Shown here: in pieces, positions 10,718-17,848 of the stretch
Numbering within the stretch: the stretch's first letter is position 1
How the letters are laid out: each line of letters begins with the position of its first letter
Assembly (NCBI GenBank): GCA_005879655.1
Contig: VBJK01000128.1
Coordinates: 1 to 21,419 of the forward strand
DNA length: 21,419 nucleotides
Direction of reading: 5' to 3'
DNA from: Chloroflexota bacterium
GTDB taxonomy: Bacteria > Chloroflexota > Ktedonobacteria > Ktedonobacterales > Ktedonobacteraceae
Translations under genes and position numbers: made by a program
Notes under the pieces: model-generated
Databases searched by the model: none
What the model was told of the DNA's origin: nothing
Seen by the model: the letters and a program-made list of their open reading frames with translations, nothing else

Positions 10718-10747
10718 TTGACCTGACACGACCTCTCACATTATACT
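10718..10747 (+). promoter_or_regulatory. Sigma70-type promoter of the lipoprotein gene, overlapping the sensor-kinase promoter
   Basis: TTGACC (10718-10723), an 18-bp spacer and TATACT (10742-10747) form a good promoter. The predicted start site falls at about 10754-10755, on the ATG itself, so the mRNA should be leaderless. On the minus strand a perfect TATAAT (10745-10740) overlaps this -10 and points toward the sensor kinase. Confidence 0.6.
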
Positions 10748-10754
10748 CGGCATC

Positions 10755-12095
10755 ATGAAACAATTACGTGTACTTCTACTTCTGCAACTCTTAGTGCTGG
10801 GAATAGTGTCATGCAGTCCAGGACATCTCGGCAGTAATCTGATTGCATTTGTACGCGATGGACAACTCTGGACGATTGACCCCAACGGTGCTAATGCATT
10901 TGCTATTGTCAACGAGTCAACGCCAGTTATCAGTTACAGCTGGTCCCCAACACATCAGCTACTCTCTTTTCGCACATTAGATGCAGAGTTTGCTCAGACA
11001 TCTGAAGCAAAACATCTTCCTATCAATAGTATTACGGGCATACCTTCAGATATCCCCAGCACGCTCAATACGCTTGGCGTGGATGGAGGCACCCCCATCT
11101 CCATCGTATTCTCAGACCCGACAATACGCTCCAGTCACCCTATCTGGAACGCCAGCGGCACACGCTTAATGTACCGCCAGACAGGACAAATGCCTCCTGC
11201 AAGGCTCGACGGAGCACTCTGGTGGGTAGCACAGAATGACCAACCAGCAGGGATAGCAGCCAAAGCGCTACCAGGGAGTTATACAATCCCCTCTCTGTCA
11301 TACGATAACAATAATCCTATGGCTATAGGAAACTCTAATAAAGGGCTATTCACCACCACCCTGGCGGGCACAAACCTGCGCTATCTCTCACACGAGCCGC
11401 TGGCAGGACATCCCTTGCCAGCCTCCCTCGAACGCGTACTGTGGCAACCTGCTCATCAGAATCCCACGCTCTTATATGCTATCACCACTACGCAACAGGC
11501 CAGCAATACAGCTCCCTTCACGGTACAACTGATGCAGCGAAGTATGGAGAATGAGCAAGCTATTCCACTGACGAGTTGCGCTTGCACCCAATTCGCCTGG
11601 TCCCCGGACGGCAATCACATTATTTATAGTACAGGCACAACTTATACTATACTCTCTCTCAAGGATAATATGTCATTTAAGATAGAAGGGGAAGAAAATA
11701 GCGTTCCTTACTGGTCGCCTGACAGTCAATTCCTTTTACTCGATGGTCTTCACCAACTGATCCTGGTGAAAAATCAGCAACAGCAGCAGAGCACGCTATT
11801 AAACGATACCAGTAGCGCACAAGCGCCGTTGGGCAGCACTGCACCCACATTGCCACTCACCAATGCCCTACTGCAACCGGCCCCTAATAATATCTGGTCT
11901 GCCGATAGCCGCCATTTCCTGTTTCTCACGCGCAATCGTCTGCTCTGGCAAGGAAAACAGCTCAATAAGGGTCTCTACACGATCAGCATTGATGCTAGCG
12001 GTCAGCCACAAAGCTCGCCTGTACTGGTTGATGGGGGCAATGATACGCAGGCGGGCTGGACGTATCAGGATGCGAATACGTCATTTCTGTTTTAG
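10755..12095 (+). CDS. TolB/PD40-like beta-propeller lipoprotein
   Basis: 446 residues. The N-terminus MKQLRVLLLLQLLVLGIVSC is a lipoprotein signal peptide with lipobox IVSC and lipidated Cys at residue 20, so the mature protein should be anchored on the outer face of the membrane. The rest shows repeated WD-like blades of the TolB/PD40 type: IAFVRDGQLWTIDPNG, YSWSPTHQLLSFRT, PIWNASGTRLMYRQTG, FAWSPDGNHIIYSTG, PYWSPDSQFLLLDG and IWSADSRHFLFLTR. Such propellers bind peptides or partner proteins; no enzymatic motif is seen and the ligand is unknown. There is no Shine-Dalgarno sequence, consistent with a leaderless message. It is divergent from the KdpD-like gene and may serve the same sensory system, but that is only a positional inference. 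Confidence 0.85.
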   Translation: MKQLRVLLLLQLLVLGIVSCSPGHLGSNLIAFVRDGQLWTIDPNGANAFAIVNESTPVISYSWSPTHQLLSFRTLDAEFAQTSEAKHLPINSITGIPSDIPSTLNTLGVDGGTPISIVFSDPTIRSSHPIWNASGTRLMYRQTGQMPPARLDGALWWVAQNDQPAGIAAKALPGSYTIPSLSYDNNNPMAIGNSNKGLFTTTLAGTNLRYLSHEPLAGHPLPASLERVLWQPAHQNPTLLYAITTTQQASNTAPFTVQLMQRSMENEQAIPLTSCACTQFAWSPDGNHIIYSTGTTYTILSLKDNMSFKIEGEENSVPYWSPDSQFLLLDGLHQLILVKNQQQQQSTLLNDTSSAQAPLGSTAPTLPLTNALLQPAPNNIWSADSRHFLFLTRNRLLWQGKQLNKGLYTISIDASGQPQSSPVLVDGGNDTQAGWTYQDANTSFLF

Positions 12096-12170
12096 CGAGA
12101 TATAGCGTTGAGTTTAGTGGCTTGTCTAAAGAGAGAAAAATGCTAAAGTATCGGCTCTTTGTCTGAGTCG

Positions 12171-12276
12171 ATGCTTTATACCAATCTGCGTTCTGATGTA
12201 GCATCTTGTTGTTGGCTGAAGCGGCTATAAAAGGCGAAGATCAGTTGTACGTCGGAGCGCGGATTGGTATTAGCAT
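12171..12276. repeat. Imperfect inverted repeat in the intergenic region, possible MITE-like element
   Basis: ATACCAATCTGCG (12178-12190) is the reverse complement of 12258-12270 with one difference. Weaker pairing (ATGCT/AGCAT) extends outward across a small gap. The enclosed ~67 bp has no reading frame. No target-site duplication is evident. The rest of the gap 12096-12369 between the convergent genes shows nothing else I can name. Confidence 0.35.
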
Positions 12277-12369
12277 TTTCTAGCTATTCTGATGATGGCT
12301 TGAGAAAATACGAGAGACATCCTTGCTCACAGGAGCAACTTTCCCCTCGCGTTTGCAACATCTGCCATC

Positions 12370-13386
12370 CTATTGATCTGTCATAACCTCTGTCTCATTC
12401 TGCGTATCCCAGGTCAGTAGATAATCCAGTGCTTCCTCCTGAGTGCGCGCCAACGCTATCATCAGGATGAGGTCATCCAGTATCTGAGGCTGCTCCATGA
12501 GCAAGGCCTGTTTCCTCGCCAGCGTCTTCAGTTTTGGGAAACGTTGCACAACCAGCTTCAAGAGCGTCTCGCGTGACTTCTGCACTATCTCTTGTCGTTC
12601 TGCTTGCCGTCCCTTCTCAAGGCCCTGCTGAAGACCTTCCTCGCGGCCCTTCTCAAGACCTATCTCAAGGCCCTTCTCCTCCCCAAGTGCGAAAATTTGC
12701 TGAAAGGCCGGAGTATCTTGAAGAATGTCTTGTAACACGGCAAACCTCCTCATAAGCCATTCTTGGTTTGTCTGATCTTCTTTGCCAAAGGCCAATGATG
12801 CAAACAAACGTGTCAGAACTAATAACTGTTTGTTGATTGTATCATGCGCAGGCAATAAACGCGCAATGATCTGTTCTACCACTTCTCTTCTTGCACCCTC
12901 CGCTGCAAACGGAATGAGCGGCAAGATCCCCCTCAGTTCTGTGGCAAATAAGGCTTCGGGGGCATAATCTGGCAACTCGATATCTTCATAATAGAAACGA
13001 AGTATTTCCCTTCCATCAGGTGAGTGCCACTGTAAGGGCGAAGGTGGGCGTTCTCCCCCCTTTTTGAGATAGACAACATACGACATGACTGGACATTTAT
13101 AGCGACGATGCGCAAGAACGTTATATTCCAACAAACGTTGTGCCATAGCGGTATCTGGAGTACTCTGAGCCTCGATATGGACCAAGACTCTCTGATCCTC
13201 ATAGATCCCTTCAAGCATCAGGTCGGCATGCATTTTTTCCGTCTGAAATTCTTCCGATCTCCTTCCCGCAAAAACGACTTTTCGGGCTATCCAGTCCAGT
13301 AGATCCTGAGCACAAATATCCAAGAGACGCTTCCACCCTGTGTCATAAGGCTTGTCAGGCATGTCAGATTTGTTAGGCTTGTTCAC
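12370..13386 (-). CDS. Rpn-family PD-(D/E)XK nuclease-like protein
   Basis: 338 residues from a GTG at 13386 that is preceded by AGGAAAG at 7-nt spacing. The frame is open upstream to a TTG at 13458, but that has no ribosome site; an internal ATG at 13362 is the alternative. The N-terminal half carries the PD-(D/E)XK core: ADLMLEGIYEDQRVLVHIEAQS gives the Asp and the E-x-Q pair, followed by RLLEYNVLAHRRY. The middle is helical (ELRGILPLIPFAAEG). The C-terminal part is a Glu/Lys-rich coil with GLEKGREEGLQQGLEKGR repeats. This matches the Rpn/'transposase-like' family, in which E. coli members are recombination-promoting DNA endonucleases (known). Many copies occur in large genomes; the role here is unknown. 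The last copy residues appear intact. Confidence 0.8.
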   Translation of the reverse strand: MNKPNKSDMPDKPYDTGWKRLLDICAQDLLDWIARKVVFAGRRSEEFQTEKMHADLMLEGIYEDQRVLVHIEAQSTPDTAMAQRLLEYNVLAHRRYKCPVMSYVVYLKKGGERPPSPLQWHSPDGREILRFYYEDIELPDYAPEALFATELRGILPLIPFAAEGARREVVEQIIARLLPAHDTINKQLLVLTRLFASLAFGKEDQTNQEWLMRRFAVLQDILQDTPAFQQIFALGEEKGLEIGLEKGREEGLQQGLEKGRQAERQEIVQKSRETLLKLVVQRFPKLKTLARKQALLMEQPQILDDLILMIALARTQEEALDYLLTWDTQNETEVMTDQ

Positions 13387-13401
13387 AGATGCGCTTTCCT
13401 T

Positions 13402-13420
13402 TACCAATTGGTATATACCA
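13402..13420. promoter_or_regulatory. Two overlapping palindromes upstream of the Rpn-family gene
   Basis: TACCAATTGGTA (13402-13413) and TGGTATATACCA (13409-13420) are perfect 12-bp palindromes sharing five bases. They lie just upstream of the Shine-Dalgarno sequence of the minus-strand gene, in an AT-rich stretch that also contains TATACA on that strand. They may be an operator, but no regulator is known. Confidence 0.35.
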
Positions 13421-13516
13421 TTGTATAACACAATAGAAATGGAAATGCATCTCTCCAATGAGATGAGGGGGGAGGTTTTCCTCGGCCTCTATGGCCTTGC
13501 TTGGCGGGTAAGATAC

Positions 13517-13543
13517 GTCACCAAACGTCGCCCATTTGGTGAC
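13517..13543. other. Small hairpin between the CRISPR remnant and the Rpn-family gene
   Basis: GTCACCAAA (13517-13525) and TTTGGTGAC (13535-13543) form a 9-bp stem with a 9-nt loop. It lies 37 nt beyond the degenerate terminal CRISPR repeat on the trailer side. There is no T-tract, so a terminator function is only possible. The remaining 13421-13580 has no supported gene. Confidence 0.35.
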
Positions 13544-13760
13544 AGTTGTAGAATGATTAACCTCTCACAAAATGTTGGAGTTACTGCCTCTCTGCCAACC
13601 TTCCAAGCCATTTTGACTTCGCTTTTACAGCACTATACGTCAGCAGTAGTGACAGCTTTCAAGCTCCAACGAGCCTCCCTAGCCATTTAGACCATGAGAG
13701 CGGGAAGGACACTTCCAAAATGCTCGACTTTCGTGAAGTAGGAGACCGGACCCTGAAGAT

Positions 13761-15695
13761 TCAAGATCTCGGCCCCCCCATCCCGAACCGTACGGGCAGC
13801 TTGTCACTGCATACGGCTCTCAGGGAACCTCTACGACGATGGTTGGGATATGGATTGTATGCCAGATCAGAGAGGCGGAGGTGATCATATTCTCCTCGAT
13901 GGATTCTCTGGTGGCATGGTGCACAGACAGGAAGTTGTTTCCGGTTGAGTTGACGAAGGAGCGCATTGATACCGGTCGGCTCCTTTTCTCCGATTTTACG
14001 AATATGTCGGACATGGTGCATTTCAACATCGCTCTTGCTTATACAGATGCAACATGGCATTCCCAATCTTGAGCGTGCCCGCAATTTCATGCTCCATTGG
14101 AGCGGATCGACCTTGTTATAGTTTCTCATAAAACCATAACGCCTTTTCTTCCAGTCGTGATTGTAGTAAAATGTGACAGTACGCTCTTGTTTGCCGTCCG
14201 GGGTCTTGATCCGAACGGTGGGGGCTTTGCCATAGCGTTTGAAGATCTGGCCGATCGTGCATTTGTATTTGGCAGCTAACGTGTGGGCGAGGGAAAATTG
14301 CAGAATATATTGTATTCTGCCCAGACGTGAGAAGTTATCCGCAAAACGATAGGAGTTTTGTATTCCTCGGTTGATGCCGTTGAAGAGCAGGATCATCTGC
14401 TCGGCTTCTAGATGAAGCCATTGCGTTTTGGTGATTGGTCTGCCCTTGGCGGTACAGAAGCCCTTGGTGTGCAACTTGTTGATGAGGGAGGCCATTGGGG
14501 CAGTCATGAGGATTTCCCAGCCGGTTGATCGGCGTCGGATAGGCCGCCGTGAAATGGAGTTCCTGCTGGTAACGATGCGAGGTTCCCCTTTTCTTCCAAT
14601 TTGGAGATTCGTCCCTAGGAAACGGGCTTGTCCTTTGCGTGCTGGGGTGATCTTCGTTTTTTCTGTCGAGAGAGTCAGTGCTAAGCGTTGATGCAGAAAT
14701 GTAGCAAGTTCCTCTTTGATCTGCACTGCTAGCTTGTGGGGGCCAGAAATGCCGATGATCCAGTCATCTGCGTATCTTATGTACTTGATACGGATGAAGT
14801 CAGGATCCTTGACCACTCCCGATGGGATACTTCTTATCTGTTTGACCAGTGCCCGGAAGGTTTTTGTGCGTGTTGCTCCTTTCTTGACGAGTCTGCGCTT
14901 CTGCGATTGCAGTCTGACGTATTGGGGGTTCCTGCGTTTTTGCCCTTCACCTCGGTTTTCTCGTGCCTGTATCTCTTGTACTTTCTCGTCTAGCTCGTGT
15001 AAGTAGATATTGGCTAAGATGGGGCTTGCCAGACCCCCTTGAGGTGTTCCAGCGTGATTTTCGTGTGAGTCCCCTTGCATATCAAAATATCCGGCACGAA
15101 GCAATTTCCAAATAAGATTGAGAAAGCGTTCATCTTGGATCTTTTTACGTAATAAGCTTACTAAGATCCCGTGCTCGATTTCATCGAAGCACGCTCGGAT
15201 ATCTCCTTCTACGAACCAGTTGAGTCCGGGCCATTTTGCCCGTATTTCGCACAGTGCCGTATGGCAACTGCGGTTGGGGCGGAAGCCGTGACTGGCGTCA
15301 TGGAAGTATGGACCGGATGGACTCTCGTAGATGCATTCGAGGAGGAGTCGGATTACCTCCTGTACGATTTTATCGCGTGTTGAAGGTATTCCTAATTTTC
15401 TCTTTTTCCCATTCGCTTTGGGGATGTAGACGGTTCTTACTGGTTTGAATTGGAATTGCTCTGTTTGCATCTGCTCGATGATTTCGTCGATCATTCGCGG
15501 GGAGAACCCATCCAGCGTTTTTCCGTCTGTCCCTGGTGTCATGTTTCCTGGTGCTGATTTGATCCTTTCATAGGCGAGGATGTACAAATCTTTTTTGTAC
15601 ATCAGACGATAAAGGTGATCATTTTTCCATTTCCTGTCTGTATTCAATTGTCGTAGTCGCTCTAACCGAAGTAAGGTCTTATCTGACTCCTCCAA
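13761..15695 (-). CDS. ltrA: Group II intron-encoded reverse transcriptase/maturase with HNH endonuclease
   Basis: 644 residues from a TTG start preceded by AAGGAGG at 5-nt spacing. It has RT blocks with GTDGKT (55-60), IPKANGKKRKLGIP (91-104), HGFRPNRSCHTAL (136-148), the catalytic Asp in EGDIRACFD (163-171), GTPQGGLASPILANIYL (216-232) and YADD (308-311). The maturase/X and DNA-binding regions follow (about 390-530). The En domain has an HNH zinc-finger pattern: PCCIC (547-551), HH (560-561), VCAPCHQRIH (590-599). Length and domain order are complete. It promotes splicing and retrohoming of its host intron. Wording is closest to mitochondrial-like/chloroplast-like lineages, not class C. The last ~18 residues read through ribozyme domain V, so the natural C-terminus of the fold is probably near residue 620. 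Confidence 0.95.
   Translation of the reverse strand: MEESDKTLLRLERLRQLNTDRKWKNDHLYRLMYKKDLYILAYERIKSAPGNMTPGTDGKTLDGFSPRMIDEIIEQMQTEQFQFKPVRTVYIPKANGKKRKLGIPSTRDKIVQEVIRLLLECIYESPSGPYFHDASHGFRPNRSCHTALCEIRAKWPGLNWFVEGDIRACFDEIEHGILVSLLRKKIQDERFLNLIWKLLRAGYFDMQGDSHENHAGTPQGGLASPILANIYLHELDEKVQEIQARENRGEGQKRRNPQYVRLQSQKRRLVKKGATRTKTFRALVKQIRSIPSGVVKDPDFIRIKYIRYADDWIIGISGPHKLAVQIKEELATFLHQRLALTLSTEKTKITPARKGQARFLGTNLQIGRKGEPRIVTSRNSISRRPIRRRSTGWEILMTAPMASLINKLHTKGFCTAKGRPITKTQWLHLEAEQMILLFNGINRGIQNSYRFADNFSRLGRIQYILQFSLAHTLAAKYKCTIGQIFKRYGKAPTVRIKTPDGKQERTVTFYYNHDWKKRRYGFMRNYNKVDPLQWSMKLRARSRLGMPCCICISKSDVEMHHVRHIRKIGEKEPTGINALLRQLNRKQLPVCAPCHQRIHRGEYDHLRLSDLAYNPYPNHRRRGSLRAVCSDKLPVRFGMGGPRS
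13785..13819 (-). ncRNA. Group II intron domain V (catalytic hairpin)
   Basis: On the minus strand the sequence begins GAGCCGTATGCAG and ends CCCGTACGGTTC. The basal arms GAGCCGU and ACGGUUC pair as in canonical domain V, and the AGC catalytic triad is in place. The terminal loop is slightly larger than the usual tetraloop. The reverse transcriptase frame runs through it. Domain VI follows (stem GAGATC/GGTCTC) to 13733. Confidence 0.85.
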
Positions 15696-15896
15696 GTCAA
15701 CCTCCTTAGATTTAAGCTGGTTCCCCTAGAACCCTTCCCGTTGATCAGACGGTACTATGGTTCCTCCGTGACCTTGGTCCTAAAGGACTTTAGGTCATCC
15801 CCAAGTTACCTGAAAAGGTTCGTTCCGTGTTTTAGGTAGCCCTTCCGTCGTTTCCCGCTCCTTGCGGGCTGGTTTCGGTAGGAGTTTTCGTGAGAA

Positions 15897-15957
15897 GAGC
15901 TTGCTTTCCCCCGAATACCGAACACAGGCGATCATATCGTGTCCTGTGGGCCTCGTT
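15897..15957 (-). other. Intron EBS1 and EBS2 target-recognition sequences
   Basis: EBS2 AACGAG (15957-15952) precedes EBS1 AAGCTC (15902-15897) in intron domain I. They pair perfectly with CTCGTT (IBS2) and GAGCTT (IBS1) at positions -13 to -8 and -6 to -1 of the 5' exon, which is the CRISPR repeat. A further G-U pair extends EBS1. The order and the ~50-nt separation are as expected for IIA/IIB-type introns. Confidence 0.75.
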
Positions 15958-16250
15958 CTTTAACCCCCGCGACTCGGCTTCAAACAGTTTGGTCAAAACC
16001 CCACACGGCCTAGCTGACTGGCGTCTGGTTTGCGATACTCAAACTTCACCAGCCTTGCTCACATCATGCTATTTTCCCCTCACACCTTTCGGCTGAAGGT
16101 GTCCCTGCACTTTTTGTTTGTGCAGGTAAGATGCTGCTTTAATCACATTACTCCAGTGATGTCTCTTCCTTGAGACAGAACCCTTTCTGCCACATGGGCG
16201 CAAAAGCTCCAACGAGCCTCCCTAGCCATTTAGACGGAAGTAGGGATGGT

Positions 16251-16280
16251 GTTATACTGTTGACGTTTAGACTATCCCAA
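16251..16280 (-). promoter_or_regulatory. Candidate leader promoter of the CRISPR remnant
   Basis: On the minus strand TTGGGA (16280-16275), an 18-bp spacer and TATAAC (16256-16251) point into the array. Transcription would begin roughly 9 nt before the first repeat. A GAACAAG/CTTGTTC hairpin lies at 16299-16320. The remaining DNA to 16362 shows no gene. Confidence 0.4.
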
Positions 16281-16362
16281 GGGCAGGAGGAAGTGACAGA
16301 ACAAGAAGGGAAACTTGTTCAGAGTGGCAATTAAGTAAAAGAAACGGGAGTAAAAGAGGAAT

Positions 16363-17695
16363 TCAGGCAGGAACCTTGAGAGGTTTTTCGTTCTTTTTGT
16401 TCTTTTTCAGGTGTTTGCGTACCACTGGGAAGCGAGGGGCGGGATCAGGTCGCAATCCTTTCGGGCGTCCAGGAGAAACCCCCCGAGGGAGGCACGGGCG
16501 AGCGGGTGTCCCAAGCTGTGCAAGTAAGGTCGGCATTGCCCGACGGACTTGTGCAGGGGTGAGAGGACGGCTCTTCCGTTCCCATGCTCGATACACGGCC
16601 TGTCCCAGCTCACGTACCAAGTACAACTGAAGCATCACAATGGCCAGCAGCCAGCTCCAGCGTTCAAATTGCGAAGGTGTGCGTACATGAACCTTGGTCC
16701 AGAGCAAATCCTGCGGTGCCAGAAGCGATAGCCATGTTCTTGAGAGAAACGCCGAGCGTAGTGTGTAGGGATCTCTTGCAGAGGAATGAGATCATCCAAG
16801 GTGATGTAGCAACTGAGCCGAGGGTCACGCTTACTATCCTTGGCTGCCTCCCGCTCGACGCAGATAACTTGAACCACAAGCTCGCGGTCCTGCGGTGCCA
16901 ATGAAGCTTGTCGAAGCGGCTGATGTGCACGGTTCTGCCTTTGGCATCCTGCAAACAAGCAGTAGCGTCAGGCTCCCCATGAGTCTCTTTGCGCTTGCCT
17001 TGAAAGAGCGAACCATCTTTGGGAATAGGGCCGCGTGGATGAAGACGTTTTGCAGGGCGGTAGAGCCTGCGGTCAGTTTTGAGGCGGACCAAGCAATGGT
17101 AGCCCAAATCCTGGCAAGCACGCAAGAACTCTGGTGTTGCATAACCCCGGTCGGCAACCACAATGACCTGACGATCCCCAAAGAGGGGCCGCAGTGCTCG
17201 CAACTGTTCAATGGCCACTTGCACTGCTGTTTTCTCTGTCGGGATGCGTCTTGTGTCCAAAACAGGAGTCCAACTGCTTGGAGTCTGTGGCAAGAGCACC
17301 ACATTGGAGTACTGCCACCCCACGCTCAGCGCCTTCTCTACCAAGGGCAGGTTAGGCAGATGGATGTAGCCACGGTCTTCGCTCGTTTGCGCTTCGGCGC
17401 GTTCTATCACTGTGGCATCTACCCCCACATAGATCGGTTCCCCTTTTGCCATTTGTGTCAGCAATGTGCTCACAAACACCTTTTGCAGCTCATCACTGTT
17501 GATGCGTCCATCTTCTAGCGCTTCATAGGCGCTAGGCCATTTCCGCTCAAAAAAGGGAGACTGTGATAACTCTGGCAACGATTGCGCTTGACTTTCACTA
17601 AGCAACGCGTCTGCCAAATTGAAGAGGGCATCCCCTCCTCGTTCAAAGCTGGCATAGATCTGCTCACGAAGTTGCTTCAATATGTTAAGGTTCAC
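16363..17695 (-). pseudogene. DDE-type (IS4-superfamily-like) transposase with two frameshifts
   Basis: From a GTG at 17695 one frame runs to about 16900 and contains VGVDATVIERA (first Asp) and VVADRGYATPEFLRACQDLGY (second Asp). The protein then continues in a second frame (DRELVVQVICVEREAAKDSKRDPR ... YARRFSQEHGYRF), which holds the catalytic Glu in a Y-x2-R-x3-E signature. It then moves to a third frame (DLLWTKVHVRTPSQFERW ... AQLGTPARPCLPRGVSPGRPKG). Joined, it is about 444 residues, a normal full length, so only the two -1 shifts break it. Both shifts occur at the same 13-nt word. Without the shifts the first frame ends after a nonsense tail at 16664. I could not define the terminal inverted repeats of the element. 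Confidence 0.82.
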
Positions 17696-17751
17696 TTACG
17701 TAAGAGTCCTTTGTGTTTCTTTGTTTTGATTGCAAAGTACTTTACGCTCTC

Positions 17752-17780
17752 AGGCAGTCTTTGGCAAGCCAAGGCTGCCT
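17752..17780 (+). terminator. Terminator-like nested hairpin
   Basis: AGGCAG/CTGCCT encloses TTGGC-AA-GCCAA, followed by TTTTGTTT. On structure alone it is a good rightward intrinsic terminator, although no rightward gene precedes it. It may instead belong to an insertion-sequence end. Nothing else is supported between 17696 and 17848. Confidence 0.4.
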
Positions 17781-17848
17781 TTTGTTTCCAGGTAGTCTAA
17801 AGCGCCATGACCTTGCAGGTCAGAGAGAAGGATGAAAATGTATACTGT

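Larger units (their letters stand above)
13733..16203 (-). mobile_element. Group II intron inserted in a CRISPR repeat
   Basis: A 2471-nt retroelement ribozyme. Its ends are fixed by comparing the interrupted repeat with the intact one. The 5' end reads TTGCGCCCATGTGG (consensus GUGYG) and the 3' end reads CCTACTTCAC, a plausible domain VI branch region and AY end. Domain V is recognisable near the 3' end, and the reverse transcriptase gene occupies the domain IV position. About 500 nt of structured RNA (15696-16203) precede the gene. EBS1 AAGCTC (15902-15897) and EBS2 AACGAG (15957-15952) are perfect complements of GAGCTT and CTCGTT in the upstream exon, in the correct order. It lies in the same direction as the array. 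It looks complete and potentially active. Confidence 0.88.
13581..16235 (-). CRISPR. Remnant CRISPR array, with its first repeat split by a group II intron
   Basis: Read on the minus strand, the 37-nt repeat starts GTCTAAATGGCTAGG and ends GGAGCTTGAAAG. The GTC start and GAAAG end are hallmarks of many type I and III repeats, and AGGCTC-GTTG-GAGCTT can form a stem-loop. Repeat 1 is 16204-16235 plus 13728-13732, interrupted by the intron. Spacer 1 is 13693-13727 (35 nt). Repeat 2, intact and identical, is 13656-13692. Spacer 2 is 13618-13655 (38 nt). A degenerate terminal repeat is 13581-13617: 16 of the first 19 bases match and the rest has decayed, as is usual at the trailer end. No further repeats and no cas genes are visible. 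With only two good repeats the call rests on unit geometry and repeat ends. Confidence 0.75.

Noticed and set aside
10698..10763. TTG start that would lengthen the KdpD-like sensor by 22 residues
   Set aside because: It overlaps the divergent lipoprotein start and its promoter, and the extra residues look random; the ATG at 10697 is more likely.
13352..13690. A rightward 112-codon frame spanning the CRISPR remnant
   Set aside because: It crosses the Rpn-gene start, the hairpin and the repeats; it has no ribosome site or recognisable protein features.
13785..13819. Classification of the intron as class C because it follows a hairpin
   Set aside because: Class C introns rely on EBS1 and usually lack an HNH domain; this one has matched EBS1 and EBS2 and a complete HNH domain.
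13839..15448. Several rightward open frames of 60-96 codons
   Set aside because: They lie antisense to the intron maturase gene and match no family.
16363..17695. Programmed frameshifting in the DDE transposase
   Set aside because: The shared word has no X-XXY-YYZ slippery heptamer, and two successive shifts late in the gene are not a known strategy for such elements; decay is simpler.
16236..17848. Exact ends and target duplication of the DDE element
   Set aside because: I compared the flanks for terminal inverted repeats and found no convincing pair, so boundaries are not given.
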